Assembly: GCF_900184795.1 (NCBI RefSeq) | Contig: NZ_FXXN01000028.1 | Location: 1 to 64,000 of the forward strand | DNA length: 64,000 bases | Direction of reading: 5' to 3' | From: Magnetospirillum sp. 15-1 | GTDB lineage: Bacteria > Pseudomonadota > Alphaproteobacteria > Rhodospirillales > Magnetospirillaceae | Shown here: positions 46,272 to 56,264 of the stretch, in pieces | Position numbering within the stretch: position 1 is the stretch's first letter | Layout: every line of letters starts with the position of its first letter | Notes under the pieces: model-generated | Seen by the model: only the letters and a program-made list of their open reading frames with translations | What the model was told of the DNA's origin: nothing | Databases searched by the model: none | Position numbers and translations under genes: made by a program

Positions 46272-47222
46272 ATGAAAGCCATTCTCTGCGACCAATTCGG
46301 CGGCTCCGAGGTGATGCGTCTCGCCGAGATCGACACGCCGTCTCCCGGCCCCGGAGAGGTGCTGATCCGCATTCACGCCGCCGGGGTCAATCCGGTGGAT
46401 TGGAAAATTCGCGAAGGCGGGCTGGCGCGGCTGTTTCCCTGCAAGTTCCCGCTGATTCCCGGATGGGACGCCGCCGGCACCGTCGCGGCGCTGGGCGACG
46501 GAGTGACCGGGCTGTCGCTGGGCGAGCGGGTATGGGCGTTCTGCCGCAAACCCGACATCCAATGGGGCACCTACGCCGAATACGTGGTGATGAGCGCCGA
46601 TGGCGTGGCGGGCATGCCGGCCGGCTTCACCTTCGCCCAGGCCTCCACCGTGCCGCTGGCCGCCCTGACCGCCTGGCAATCCATGCTGGAGGTGGCCCAA
46701 CTGCGGCCGGGCCAGAGCGTGCTGATCCATGCCGGAGCGGGCGGCGTCGGCGGTTTCGCCGTATCCATCGCCAAATGGATGGGAGCAAAGGTGATCGCCA
46801 CCGCCAAGGCCGCCAACCATGACTATGTCCGCACCCTGGGCGCCGACCATGTCATCGACTACTCGACCTCGGATTTCGTCGCCGCCACCCGCGCCCTGGC
46901 CCCCGAGGGCGTCGACATGGCGTTCGGCACGGTGGGCGGCGAGGTGCTGACCCGCTCCTACGAGACGGTGAAGCCCGGCGGCATCCTGGTCTCCATCACC
47001 GACAAGACCGACAGGGAACTGGCCGAGCGGCTGGGGATCCGGTGCAAATACGTCTTCGTCAAACCCGATGCCGGCCATCTCCGCCGCCTGGCCGGGTTGG
47101 CCGATCAGGGCATCCTCAAGGTGCCGGAGATCGTCGAGATGCCGCTGGCCCGTGCGGCCGAAGCGCTGGACCTGTCTCGGACCGGCCATGTGCGCGGCAA
47201 GATCGTGCTGACGGTGGGGTGA
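46272..47222 (+). CDS. NADPH:quinone oxidoreductase-like MDR protein
   Basis: This 316-residue zinc-independent medium-chain dehydrogenase has an N-terminal GroES-like domain (VLIRIHAAGVNPVDWKIREGG) and a Rossmann domain with HAGAGGVGGFAVSIAKWMGA (about residues 155-175, AxxGxxG NADPH motif). Start ATG 46272 is chosen because family members begin MKAI; the upstream ATG 46203 adds a non-conserved tail. The substrate is unknown. Confidence 0.9.
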   Translation: MKAILCDQFGGSEVMRLAEIDTPSPGPGEVLIRIHAAGVNPVDWKIREGGLARLFPCKFPLIPGWDAAGTVAALGDGVTGLSLGERVWAFCRKPDIQWGTYAEYVVMSADGVAGMPAGFTFAQASTVPLAALTAWQSMLEVAQLRPGQSVLIHAGAGGVGGFAVSIAKWMGAKVIATAKAANHDYVRTLGADHVIDYSTSDFVAATRALAPEGVDMAFGTVGGEVLTRSYETVKPGGILVSITDKTDRELAERLGIRCKYVFVKPDAGHLRRLAGLADQGILKVPEIVEMPLARAAEALDLSRTGHVRGKIVLTVG

Positions 47223-47223
47223 G

Positions 47224-47631
47224 CTACTCGCCCTTGAAGTAGCTGCGGTAGAGCATGTCCTCGCCCAGGATATGCTCCAGCAGCCAGGCCTTGAGGAAGG
47301 CGGTCATCTCGGTGGTCAGCGCGTCGGGCGTCTCGCCGGCCAGATGGCGGTCGCGAAAGGCGATCACCGCTTCCTTCAGCCGGATATGGTCGGCCTGCTG
47401 CTTGTCCAGACGGGGATAGCTGCGGGATTTCAGCGCCATTTCCTCGGCGGCGAAATGGGTGTCCGCATAGGCCAGCAATTCGTCGAACAGCCAGCCCAGC
47501 TCGGCGATGCTCTCGCCACCGTGCCAGGCATCGTACAGACGGTTGAGCAGGGTTATGAGCTTCTGGTGATCGGCATCCATGCGAGCCGAGCCGACGCTGA
47601 ATGACGGGTCCCACTCGATCAGAGACATCAC
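47224..47631 (-). CDS. Bacteriohemerythrin
   Basis: This 135-residue four-helix O2-binding protein has the di-iron ligands: His in DADHQKL (about 22), His in ADTHFAAEE with Glu (about 59-63), His in QQADHIRLKE (about 78), and the final HILGEDMLY (His and Asp, about 122-127). Magnetospirilla carry many such proteins for aerotaxis or O2 delivery. It is convergent with the oxidoreductase gene with one base between. Confidence 0.93.
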   Translation of the reverse strand: MMSLIEWDPSFSVGSARMDADHQKLITLLNRLYDAWHGGESIAELGWLFDELLAYADTHFAAEEMALKSRSYPRLDKQQADHIRLKEAVIAFRDRHLAGETPDALTTEMTAFLKAWLLEHILGEDMLYRSYFKGE

Positions 47632-47783
47632 CCCACCTTTTCCAGATTGGAATTGGTCCGCCCACGAGTCTTAGGTCAAGTGGCGCCCGGCGGCAAGCCT
47701 CTCGCAAAGATATGTTTAGCGGTTGCGAAAACCCTCGTCCCCCCCCATGATCCGCGCCCGAAACAACCCCGGACGGATCAACC

Positions 47784-48578
47784 ATGCTCGCCATGATCGA
47801 AGCCCTGTTCCTCGGCATTGTCGAGGGCCTTACCGAATTCCTGCCGGTCTCCAGCACCGCCCACCTGATGCTGGTCGGGGACATGCTGGGCTTCGAGGGA
47901 CCGCCGGGCAAGACCTTCGAGATCGTCGTGCAACTGGGCGCCATCCTGGCGGTCTGCGTGGTGTTCTGGCCCCGGCTGTGGGGCGTGGCCACCACCCTCA
48001 ACCAGCCGCGCTCCATCGCCTTCGTCCGCAACGTGCTGGTGGCCTTCCTGCCGGCGGCGGTGATCGGCGCCACCCTCTACAAATACATCAAGCAGATGCT
48101 GGAATCGCCGCTGGTGGCCGCCGTCGCCCTGGTGGTCGGCGGCTTCGCCATCCTGCTGATCGAGCGGCTGGTCAAGCGGGCCCGCATCCACGACATCGAG
48201 GACATGTCCCCCGCCCTGGCGCTGGGCGTCGGCTTCTGCCAGGTCCTGGCCATGGTGCCGGGCGTATCGCGGGCCGGCGCCACCATCATGGGCTCCATGC
48301 TGCTTGGCCTCGACCGGCGGGCGGCGGCGGAATTCTCGTTCTTCCTGGCCATTCCCACCATGTGCGGCGCCTCGATCTATTCGCTGTACAAGAACTGGTC
48401 CACCCTGTCGTTCGATGGCGCCGGCCTGATCGCCATCGGCTTCGCCGCCGCCTTCCTTTCCGCCCTGGTGGTGGTCAAGGGCTTCATCGGCTTCGTCGGA
48501 CGCCACGGCTTCGCGCCGTTCGCCTGGTACCGCATCGTCTTCGGCTCGGCGATGATCGCGCTGATCCTGCTGCGCTGA
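47784..48578 (+). CDS. uppP: Undecaprenyl-diphosphatase UppP/BacA
   Basis: This 264-residue membrane enzyme, with about seven or eight helices, recycles the lipid carrier for peptidoglycan synthesis and gives bacitracin resistance. Motifs present are GIVEGLTEFLPVSSTAHL (residues 11-28, catalytic Glu and Ser) and PGVSRAGATIMGSML (about 160-174). Full length. Confidence 0.96.
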   Translation: MLAMIEALFLGIVEGLTEFLPVSSTAHLMLVGDMLGFEGPPGKTFEIVVQLGAILAVCVVFWPRLWGVATTLNQPRSIAFVRNVLVAFLPAAVIGATLYKYIKQMLESPLVAAVALVVGGFAILLIERLVKRARIHDIEDMSPALALGVGFCQVLAMVPGVSRAGATIMGSMLLGLDRRAAAEFSFFLAIPTMCGASIYSLYKNWSTLSFDGAGLIAIGFAAAFLSALVVVKGFIGFVGRHGFAPFAWYRIVFGSAMIALILLR

Positions 48579-48586
48579 GATTTCCC

Positions 48587-48608
48587 GGTCCGGGGTATGC
48601 CCCGGACC
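48587..48608 (+). terminator. Hairpin after uppP
   Basis: GGTCCGGGG (48587-48595) and CCCCGGACC (48600-48608) form a 9-bp stem with loop TATG, eight bases after the stop. A similar GGGGCATGCCCC motif recurs about 40 bases on, so it may belong to a repeat family. Confidence 0.6.
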
Positions 48609-48758
48609 ATCCCCCCACCTCCCATTCCTCCGGGGCATGCCCCCGACCATCTCCCGTTCCTCCGGGACGTTCGCGCGAAGCCCGCGCGGACGGCCGGCTT
48701 CAATGACCCACGCCCCTCTCGCCGGGCGCTCGCCTTCCACCGGCCGGACCTTTCGGGC

Positions 48759-48791
48759 AAAAGAAAAGGGCCGCCGGAAATCCGGCGGCCC
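48759..48791 (-). terminator. Rho-independent terminator of the actP operon
   Basis: On the minus strand GGGCCGCCGG and CCGGCGGCCC (48768-48791) form a 10-bp stem with a four-base loop, followed by TTTTCTTTT (48759-48767). It lies 30 bases after the actP stop. Confidence 0.9.
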
Positions 48792-48820
48792 AGTCGGAAT
48801 GTGTATTGCTTGCGCCGGCC

Positions 48821-50506
48821 TTAGTGGCTGGCGGCGCCTTCGGCCCCCAGGCCGGTCTCGGACCGGATGGACTGGGCTTCGTAGGCGGCGCGTTCGGCCT
48901 GGGCCTGCGGGCTGTTGTCGAGGATCGAGAACAGCCAGGAGAAGAAGAAGGCCGCCGGCACCGAGAACAGGGCGGGATAGGCGAACGGGAAGATTTCGGC
49001 CTTGAAGCCGAAGCTCTGCACCCACACCGCCTTGGACAGCACCACCATGATCACCGACATCAGGAGGCCGATCATGCCGCCGATGACCGCGCCACGGGTG
49101 GTGAGGCCGCCCCAGAACATGGACAGCACCAGCACCGGGAAGTTGGCCGACGCCGCCACCGAGAAGGTGAGCGCCACGATGAACGCGACGTTCTGCTTCT
49201 CGAAGATCAGGCCCAGCAGCACGGCCACGACGCCGAGACCGATGGAGGCGATCTTGGAGACGGTGACTTCCTTACCCTCGGTGGCCTGACCGTGCATGAT
49301 GACGCTGGCATAGAGATCATGCGAGATCGCCGACGCCCCCGCCAGGGTCAGGCCCGACACCACCGCCAGGATGGTGGCGAAGGCCACGGCCGAGATGAAG
49401 CCGAGGAACATGTCGCCGCCGATGGCATGGGCCAGCCACACCGCGGCCATGTTGTTGCCGCCCTTGAGGTCCAGCGAGCCGATGCCCTTGGTCAGATACT
49501 CGGGATTGGTGGCCACCAGGGTGATGGCGCCAAAGCCGATGATGAAGGTCAGGATGTAGAAGTAGCCGATGAAACCGGTGGCGTAGAACACCGACTTGCG
49601 GGCCTCGCGCGCGTCGGGAACGGTGAAGAAGCGCATGAGGATGTGCGGCAGACCGGCGGTGCCGAACATCAGGGCCATGCCCAGCGAGATGGCATCCACC
49701 GGATTGGTGACCAGGGCGCCCGGCGCCATGATCGCCACCTTCTTGGGATGCACCTCGATGGCCTTGACGAACAGCTTCTCGAACGAGAAGCCGAAATGGC
49801 TCATCACGCCGAAGGCGATGAAGGTGGCGCCGCCCAGCAGCAGGCAGGCCTTGATGATCTGCACCCAGGTGGTGGCGACCATGCCGCCGAAGGTGACGTA
49901 GACCATCATCAGCGCGCCGACGATGATAACCGCGTACAGGTAATCCATGCCGAACAGCAGCTTGATCAGCTGGCCGGCACCGACCATCTGACCGATCAGG
50001 TAGAAGATCACCACGATCAGCGAACCGGTGGCCGCGAAGGTGCGGATCGGCGTGCGGGCGAGGCGATAGCCGCAGACGTCGGCGAAGGTGTACTTGCCGA
50101 GGTTGCGCAGGCGTTCGGCGATCAGGAACAGGATGATCGGCCAGCCGACCAGCCAGCCCACCGAGAAGATCAGGCCGTCATAGCCCGAGCCGTAGACCAG
50201 GGCGGAAATACCCAGGAACGAGGCGGCCGACATATAGTCGCCCGCGATGGCCAGACCGTTCTGGAAGCCGGTGATGCCACCGCCGGCGGCGTAGAAGTCG
50301 GCGGCGGTCTTGGTGCGGCCGGCCGCCCAGTAGGTGATGCCCAGCGTCATGCCCACGAAGATCACGAACATGATGATGGCGTGCCAGTTGGTGGCCTGCT
50401 TCTCGGCCCCCCCCATGTCGGCACCGGCCGCCAGCGCGGCGGTGGCGAGGAGCGCCGTGCCGCCGAAGGCGAGCGCGGACGCGATTGCGGTCTTTGTCGT
50501 CTTCAT
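48821..50506 (-). CDS. actP: ActP, cation/acetate symporter
   Basis: This 561-residue sodium:solute symporter (SSS family) has an N-terminal signal-like helix ([15 protein letters not shown], Ala-rich) and about 13 transmembrane segments. Family phrases include [30 protein letters not shown] and [12 protein letters not shown]. It imports acetate and related short acids. The start at 50506 overlaps the DUF485 stop by one base (TGATG). A longer open frame upstream belongs to another frame of the DUF485 gene. Confidence 0.95.
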   Translation of the reverse strand: MKTTKTAIASALAFGGTALLATAALAAGADMGGAEKQATNWHAIIMFVIFVGMTLGITYWAAGRTKTAADFYAAGGGITGFQNGLAIAGDYMSAASFLGISALVYGSGYDGLIFSVGWLVGWPIILFLIAERLRNLGKYTFADVCGYRLARTPIRTFAATGSLIVVIFYLIGQMVGAGQLIKLLFGMDYLYAVIIVGALMMVYVTFGGMVATTWVQIIKACLLLGGATFIAFGVMSHFGFSFEKLFVKAIEVHPKKVAIMAPGALVTNPVDAISLGMALMFGTAGLPHILMRFFTVPDAREARKSVFYATGFIGYFYILTFIIGFGAITLVATNPEYLTKGIGSLDLKGGNNMAAVWLAHAIGGDMFLGFISAVAFATILAVVSGLTLAGASAISHDLYASVIMHGQATEGKEVTVSKIASIGLGVVAVLLGLIFEKQNVAFIVALTFSVAASANFPVLVLSMFWGGLTTRGAVIGGMIGLLMSVIMVVLSKAVWVQSFGFKAEIFPFAYPALFSVPAAFFFSWLFSILDNSPQAQAERAAYEAQSIRSETGLGAEGAASH

Positions 50507-50841
50507 CAGCGGGATTCCTCGATGATCTGGCGGTTCATTTCGTCGAACTCGCCATTGGCGCGATAGACGTAGATGCCGGTCAGCGCGATGGCCGACAGGA
50601 TGACGCCGACGCCGATGGGGAAGCCGATGGTCATCACGCCGGTGGACGACATCACGGTGCCGAGCCACGCCTTGTTGAAGGCGATGATGACGATAAAGCC
50701 GTAATAAATGACCAGCATGATCGCCGAAAGCGTCCACGCGAAGGCGTTGCGCTTGGCGACCAGCTCCTTGAACTTCGGATTGTTCCGAATGTGTTCGGCG
50801 CTCGCGAGATTCGCGGCCGATGGTGCGTTATGTGAGCTCAC
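50506..50841 (-). CDS. DUF485 membrane protein, ActP partner (YjcH type)
   Basis: This 111-residue protein has two transmembrane helices (about residues 35-57 and 70-92) and the DUF485 core [14 protein letters not shown]. It regularly precedes actP. Start is GTG 50841 after GGAGG six bases upstream; longer in-frame starts lack support. Confidence 0.9.
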   Translation of the reverse strand: MSSHNAPSAANLASAEHIRNNPKFKELVAKRNAFAWTLSAIMLVIYYGFIVIIAFNKAWLGTVMSSTGVMTIGFPIGVGVILSAIALTGIYVYRANGEFDEMNRQIIEESR

Positions 50842-51343
50842 TTTGACCCTCCACTTTGTCACCGCCGCCAACCCCTGAAGGGTCCGGCGGTAGTTGTTTT
50901 CAGTTCCCGGTCTTGTTGCCGGTTTCCGCATTTTTTTGCGTTCAGGCGCGCTGGGGCACCTATGCGTACGCGTCATACGCCCGCAGCTTGCCTGAGGCGA
51001 CGAACCTCATTAACATCCGCGCCCTTTGGCGTCAACACCAACTGAAAGCACCTGATTTATTCAATAGGTTATTCTAATGAGAAATTAGGTATTCGTTTCG
51101 AACCTTCACCTACTTTTCTCAAGACAACGCCAAATTCCCTTTCAGTTTATGTTTAGTTTACAGAAATTGTCACTTGACGCCTTAGGTGCGGTCACGCGAA
51201 GCCGCCGAACCCACCTAGAGTAAACACCCTACCGTGTTCTCGAAAAGGATTGTGTGACACATTTAAGGGACTTTTGCAGTGCACTCCCTTTTCAGGCTGA
51301 AATAGGTTGAATTTTCCACCTCCGCCACTATCGTACACGCGCC
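50842..51343. other. Divergent promoter region between actP operon and CBS/DUF294 gene
   Basis: About 500 bases, AT-rich between 51040 and 51180. It must carry promoters in both directions. No certain -10/-35 pair, operator or small gene was identified. Confidence 0.4.
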
Positions 51344-52784
51344 ATGAATGACATCGCCGCTCTCGCCCGCATCGACAGTTTTCCTTATCGCCATCGCCTG
51401 CGCGAAGTGATGAGCACGCCCGTGCTGACCGCGCTGACCTCGGTGACTTTGAACGACGCGGTCCTTCGCATGTACGAAGCCCGGGTGTCGTCCATCGTCG
51501 GCATCGATGCCGACGGCCGCACGCTGGGCATCTTCACCGAGCGCGACCTGCTGCGCATCCTGTCCACCAACGGCCCGGCCGGTCTGGAACAGACCCTGGC
51601 GCCAGACCATGACCAAGCCGGTGGCCACCGTGTCGGCCGACGCCTATGTCTATGTGGCGCTGGCGCGCATGACGCGCCTCGGCCTCAGGCATCTGGTGGT
51701 GGTGGATGGCGACGAGCGGCCGTTGGGCATGATCACCGGCCGGGCGCTCCTCAAGGTCCGCGCCACCGAGGCGCTGGTGCTGGGCGATTCGGCGGAAAGC
51801 GCCGCCAATCCCGATGAGATGAAGGCGGTGATGACCAACCTGCCCAAGCTGGCCAAGGGGCTGCTGGGCGAAGGGGTGACGGCGCGCAACATCGCCTCGG
51901 TCATCGCCCTGGTGCTGCGCGACCTCACGGCACGGGCCTCGGAACTGGCCGAGCAATCGCTGCTCGACGACGGCTGGGGCCCCGCCCCGGCCCGCTACGC
52001 CGTGCTGATCCTGGGTTCTGGCGGGCGCGGCGAAAGCCTGCTGGCCTTCGACCAGGACAACGCCATCGTCCATGACGGCAAGCAATCCGACGATCCCTGG
52101 TTCGCCGAACTGGGCAAGCGGCTGAATGAGACCTTGAACAAGGCCGGCATTCCGTTCTGCGACGGCAACGTCATGGCCCGCGAGTCCAAGTGGCGCAAGA
52201 GCCTGGAAGAGTGGCGCGACGAGGTTCACGGCTGGGTCTTCTCGGTCGAGAACCAGACCGTGATGTATTGCGACATCTTCTTTGACTTCCAGCCGGTGTG
52301 GGGCGACCGCGCCCTGGCCGAGAAACTGCGCCACATGGCCATGGAGAAGGCCGCGCAATCGGCGTTCTTCCTGCGCTACCTCGCCCAGAACGTGGCGGGC
52401 ATGGACGGCTCCATCGGCCTGTTCGGTAATTTCGTCACCAAACAGGGCCGCCTCAACGCCAAGAAGTTCGGCCTGCTGCCCCTGGTCAGCGCGGCGCGCA
52501 TGCGGGCCATCCGCGGCCATATCACGGCCACCGGCACCGACGAGCGCTTCGCGGCGCTGAAGGATGCCGGCGTGCTGCACGAGGACGACCTGCGCGACTT
52601 CGTCGAGGTGCGCGAGATCGTCCTGCGCGTCATGCTGGAACAGCAACTGGCCGACATCGCCCAGCAGATTCCGGCCTCGGCCAAGATCGACCCCAAGCGC
52701 TTCGACAAGCGCACCCGCTCGCGCCTGAAATGGGCGTTCCGCCGCATCAAGACGTTGAAGTTCGTCTGCGGCGTCGGCGGATAA
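51344..52784 (+). pseudogene. CBS-domain / DUF294 nucleotidyltransferase-like protein, frameshifted as read
   Basis: The N-terminal CBS domain reads in one frame from ATG 51344 to about 51600 (RLREVMSTPVLTAL, SSIVGIDADGRTLGIFTERDLLRIL). The second CBS domain and the rest read in the +1 frame to the stop at 52784 (MTKPVATVSADAYVYVALARM, then ILGSGGRGESLLAFDQDNAIV, the nucleotidyltransferase-like GSxGR...DQDN motif of DUF294). Dropping one C in GCGCCAG near 51603 joins them as ..LAQTMTKPV... The protein would have about 479 residues. It may be a true mutation or a sequencing error. Related genes lie near actP in other proteobacteria. Confidence 0.8.
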
Positions 52785-52830
52785 AGCGGGGCTCCCGCCC
52801 CGGGCGGGTTTGGGCGGCAGCCCAATAGAC

Positions 52831-54867
52831 CTACAAGACGCGCTGCCGCTCATGCAGGATCATGGCGATGTCGAGCGTCTTGACCGCCTCGTCCAGGGTA
52901 TGGATGCCCCGTCCCTCCAGGGCCTCGATCTGGCGCAGCAGCACCGCCGCAGTGACCATGGAATCGCCCAGCGCCGTATGGCGGTCGGTGATCTCGATGC
53001 CGTAGCGCTCGCAGATATCGTCGAGGGAATGCCCGGCTTCCGGCCCGTCCAGGAAGTTGGACAAGATCATGGTGTCCAGCACCGGACTGTCGAACCGAAT
53101 CCCCATCTGCTTCTCGCGCATGCGCAGGAACTTGAGGTCGAAGGCGGCGTTGTGGGCCACCAGCACGGCATCGGCCACATAGGAGCGGAACTGGGGCAGC
53201 ACCACGTCGGCCGGCGGCTTGTCCACCACCATCTCGTCGGTGATGCCGTGATAGCGGATGGATTCCGCCGGAATGGGCCGGCCGGGATTGACGATGCGGT
53301 TGAAGCTCTCTCCCGACAGGATGCGGCCGTTGACGATGCGCACCCCGGCGATGGAGACGATCTGGTCGCCCTGGGAGGGATGCAGGCCGGTGGTCTCGGT
53401 GTCGAAGACCACGAAGGTCAGCGACTTCAGCGGCCGCGAGCCCATGGCGCCGGTATCGCGCGACTGCTCCAGCAGGGTCATGTCGTAGAACTCGGGGCGG
53501 CCGGGCAGCACCTGGCGGCCGTGGCCGTGCTGCTCCACGCCCTTGCGCATGGGAATGCGCACCGCGCCGCCGCCCTCGCGACGGTCACGGATCAGGTCGA
53601 TGCCGGCATGGTGCTCCAGCACGTCCTTGACGGTCATGCCGCCCAGCGCCACCAGCGGCTGGGCCAGCCAGCGGTCCAGTTGGGCCTGTTCGACCACGTC
53701 GCCGTCCCAGGCGAACTCCACCCAGGCGCCCGCCTCGTCGGCGCCGCCCGACAGATCGAACTGGGTGGCGCCGCTGCGGTCGGCCACGCGCCAGATCAGC
53801 GATTCGATGGCCATCACCAGGGAATGGGAATCACCGTGCAGCCAGACCGGCAGGCCGATGACGGTCGCACCCATTCCTTCGCCCAGACGCGTGGCGACGA
53901 AAGACAGCAGCTCGGTGGAATTGATGTCGGCCATGGGCCACCAGCCGGCCAGCATGGCGTGATACCCCTTGGTCACCCGCTTGATGGCTTCGGAGATCAC
54001 CGCGCATTCGTGGCGGATGGTATGGGAATCCCCGGCCGAGAGCAGCATGCGCCGCAGCGGCATCTCCACGTCCTCGGCCACCTCGCGCAGCAGCGCCTCG
54101 CGCCCGGCCAGGGCGGCCAGTTGCGGACCGGCATCCACCAGGGTGACCACGTAGCCGGTCACCGCCCCCTCGTCGTTGCGGATCAGGGTCATGCGCCCCT
54201 GAAGCAGCATGCGGTCGTCGTTGGTGCCGGCCAGGAACGGCAGCCCGCCCTCGACGGCGCCGCCGCGATTGCCGAGGATGTCCATCATATGCATCACCGG
54301 CTCGCGGGCGATGGTCTCGAACAGCGAGCGCCCCAGCCCCAGCTCCGCCGTTTCGCGCAGCATGTCGAAAGCCACCTGATTATAAAGCACCATCTGGTGG
54401 CGCTGATTGCACACCACCACGCCCTCGTGCAGGTCGTTGAGGATGGCGGCCAGCCGGTTGGAGTTCTCTTCCGACTTGCGGGTGGCGGCGGACAGCCCCT
54501 CGGACAACTCGGCGCGGGCCTTGACCATGCGCGAGCAGACCTCGTTCACCGCGTCGGGCAGCGGCGCGATCATGAAATAGCGCTCGGGGTCGACACGGTC
54601 GCGTCCGCCGGTGCCGTAGGCGATGGCGCGCACCTCGGCCGCCATCTTCTTGATGGAACGGACCACCAGGAAGTCGATGGCCTTCCACGACACGGCGAAC
54701 ATCACCGTGGCGCCGGCCAGCGATACCATCACCAGCGCGGTCAATTCCTCGCGATCCACCACGCCCTGGGACAGGAAATATCCTGCCGCGGCGGTTACTC
54801 CGACATCGGCGGCAAACGCCGCCGCGAGCCACGGAAACGGGCCACGCCACTTGACCGCCACGGACAC
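52831..54867 (-). CDS. Membrane sensor fused to a DnaQ-type 3'-5' exonuclease
   Basis: This 678-residue protein has two N-terminal transmembrane helices (about 10-32 and 42-65), a HAMP-like linker, and a PAS domain (about 135-250; LNDLHEGVVVCNQRHQMVLYNQ). Then comes a region resembling a degenerate histidine-kinase core with no phospho-acceptor His or ATP-binding motifs clearly preserved. The C-terminus (about 478-660) is a DEDDh exonuclease: FDTETTGL (about 486), HNAAFDLKFL (about 572) and HTALGDSMVT (about 630). It is convergent with the DUF294 gene. In other bacteria a stand-alone exonuclease often pairs with DUF294 near actP. Substrate unknown. Confidence 0.88.
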   Translation of the reverse strand: MSVAVKWRGPFPWLAAAFAADVGVTAAAGYFLSQGVVDREELTALVMVSLAGATVMFAVSWKAIDFLVVRSIKKMAAEVRAIAYGTGGRDRVDPERYFMIAPLPDAVNEVCSRMVKARAELSEGLSAATRKSEENSNRLAAILNDLHEGVVVCNQRHQMVLYNQVAFDMLRETAELGLGRSLFETIAREPVMHMMDILGNRGGAVEGGLPFLAGTNDDRMLLQGRMTLIRNDEGAVTGYVVTLVDAGPQLAALAGREALLREVAEDVEMPLRRMLLSAGDSHTIRHECAVISEAIKRVTKGYHAMLAGWWPMADINSTELLSFVATRLGEGMGATVIGLPVWLHGDSHSLVMAIESLIWRVADRSGATQFDLSGGADEAGAWVEFAWDGDVVEQAQLDRWLAQPLVALGGMTVKDVLEHHAGIDLIRDRREGGGAVRIPMRKGVEQHGHGRQVLPGRPEFYDMTLLEQSRDTGAMGSRPLKSLTFVVFDTETTGLHPSQGDQIVSIAGVRIVNGRILSGESFNRIVNPGRPIPAESIRYHGITDEMVVDKPPADVVLPQFRSYVADAVLVAHNAAFDLKFLRMREKQMGIRFDSPVLDTMILSNFLDGPEAGHSLDDICERYGIEITDRHTALGDSMVTAAVLLRQIEALEGRGIHTLDEAVKTLDIAMILHERQRVL

Positions 54868-55006
54868 CCCTCCTCCACCGTTCTTATATTTTAGTCTTTT
54901 GCAGTATGACGCCGTGCCCGGCGTCGCCAGTCAACCCCGGATGTGGGTCGACTGGCGGCAAAATCACGAAAGGTGGCGGAAGGAGCGGCCCCGAAGGACC
55001 GGGAGA

Positions 55007-55216
55007 TCAGAGGCCGGCGGCGGGATAGCGGGAGGCAAGCAGGGCCAGGGCGGCGGGAACCGTGTAGCCGGAATAATAGCTCTGCAGCAGCAGACGCGGG
55101 TCGATCCCCAGAGCGCGTGCCGAACTCCCCAACTGGTCCTTCAGACGGGTTTCCAGGTCGGCGGCCCACAGGGTGTAGCCACTATCGAACAGGGGGTAAG
55201 CCATTTCGCTCTCCAT
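55007..55216 (-). CDS. Small hypothetical protein
   Basis: This 69-residue protein has no recognised family. It is acidic to neutral with helices and a C-terminal SYYSGYTVPAALALL segment. A second in-frame ATG at 55204 has GGAGAG just upstream and may be the real start. No neighbour in operon distance on the same strand. Confidence 0.55.
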   Translation of the reverse strand: MESEMAYPLFDSGYTLWAADLETRLKDQLGSSARALGIDPRLLLQSYYSGYTVPAALALLASRYPAAGL

Positions 55217-55309
55217 GAACGCCCCTCCATGGAGGGAGGAGCCATGAAAAACATCATGACAGAGCTTGATGGCGGTCTTTGGACCGCATTGTGGCCGAAA
55301 TAAGAACGG

Positions 55310-55864
55310 CTACGGGCACTTGGGCAGACGGCGCATCTGCTCCAGCGTGGCGGTGGCGGCGACCCGCACGGCACAGGCCGGTGCCGCCACGGCAACCGGC
55401 GGCGGCGCGGCGGCGGGAGCGGCCACCACCGGAGCGGCGGGGCGCGGCGGCGGCGGGGCGGGAACGGCCGGAGGTGGTGCCGGCGGCGGTGCCACCGCCT
55501 TGACCACCGGAGCGGGAACGGGCGGCGGCAGAGCCGGGGCAGCGACCGGCGACTGCACCACGATGGGAGCGGCGGCCTGAGGCTGAACCGGAACGGCGAC
55601 CGGCGCGGCCGCCTTCTCCGGCGCGGGGGCATTCGGCTGGTTTTCGGGCAGCACCGCCCCAGGGGTGTTGAGATAAGGGGACGGGCTGGAAATGGGCGGG
55701 CCGACCAGGACTCCGAGGACATCGCCGATACCATCGACGATGTCTTCGAAGAATTCGGTCTTCAGGGGCTGAGTCCGGGCCACGGGGTCCTCGGCCCAGG
55801 CCGGAACGGCAGAAGCCGCGGCCAGGCCGAGCAACACTCCGATGATAAGCGGCCGCACCACCAC
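55310..55864 (-). CDS. Exported Pro/Ala-rich protein
   Basis: This 184-residue protein has a signal peptide (hydrophobic residues 4-23, cleavage after Ala-Trp-Ala). A short folded-looking part (about 25-60) is followed by a Pro-Ala-Val-rich low-complexity tract of about 90 residues, and the end contains two Cys (PACAV, LPKCP). Such tracts can span the periplasm. Function unknown. It ends the purS side of the gene row but has its own signal sequence. Confidence 0.7.
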   Translation of the reverse strand: MVVRPLIIGVLLGLAAASAVPAWAEDPVARTQPLKTEFFEDIVDGIGDVLGVLVGPPISSPSPYLNTPGAVLPENQPNAPAPEKAAAPVAVPVQPQAAAPIVVQSPVAAPALPPPVPAPVVKAVAPPPAPPPAVPAPPPPRPAAPVVAAPAAAPPPVAVAAPACAVRVAATATLEQMRRLPKCP

Positions 55865-55871
55865 GCTCGGC

Positions 55872-56114
55872 TCAATCCACCAATTCGATGGCGTAGTTCT
55901 CGATCACGGTGTTGGCCAGCAACCCCTTGCACATGCGTTCCACCGCGTCCTTGGCCTTGGCCCGGTCGGTCTCGGCCAGATCGAGTTCGATGTACTTGCC
56001 CTGACGCACGTCGTTGACGCCGCCGAAGCCGAGCGAGCCGAGCGCGTGCTGCACCGCCTTGCCCTGGGGATCGAGAACGCCGTTCTTGAGGGTGATGTGG
56101 ACTTTGGCTTTCAC
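55872..56114 (-). CDS. purS: PurS, FGAM synthase subunit
   Basis: This 80-residue small subunit of formylglycinamidine ribonucleotide synthase (PurLQS) shows the family core KAKVHITLKNGVLDPQGKAVQHAL, GKYIELDL and NTVIENYAIE. It follows purC after the tandem repeat described below, so purC-purS form an operon. Confidence 0.94.
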   Translation of the reverse strand: MKAKVHITLKNGVLDPQGKAVQHALGSLGFGGVNDVRQGKYIELDLAETDRAKAKDAVERMCKGLLANTVIENYAIELVD

Positions 56115-56165
56115 GTCGGTCTTTCCGTTTCTTGACGAGTGGGAACGTAAAAGAGGCGAGTGCCC

Positions 56166-56264
56166 CTACTGCATCGGCGCGGGGTCCTTCAGGTCGCCGC
56201 CTGCTTTGCAGGCTTCCATATCGGTATAGCGACCTGAAGGGCCAAACGCCATCGGGGGCCTCAT
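56166..56264 (-). CDS. Second 32-residue ORF created by the purC repeat
   Basis: This 33-codon frame starts at an ATG overlapping the stop of the first repeat ORF (ATGA at 56261-56264) and ends in TAG. It reads [11 protein letters not shown]..., then [16 protein letters not shown], differing from the first copy only near the end. Translation by coupling is possible; function unknown, and it may be non-functional. Confidence 0.35.
   Translation of the reverse strand: MRPPMAFGPSGRYTDMEACKAGGDLKDPAPMQ

Noticed and set aside
52810-54894. A 694-codon open frame opposite the sensor-exonuclease
   Set aside because: The minus strand carries PAS and DEDDh exonuclease motifs; the plus-strand translation is His/Gly-rich shadow sequence.
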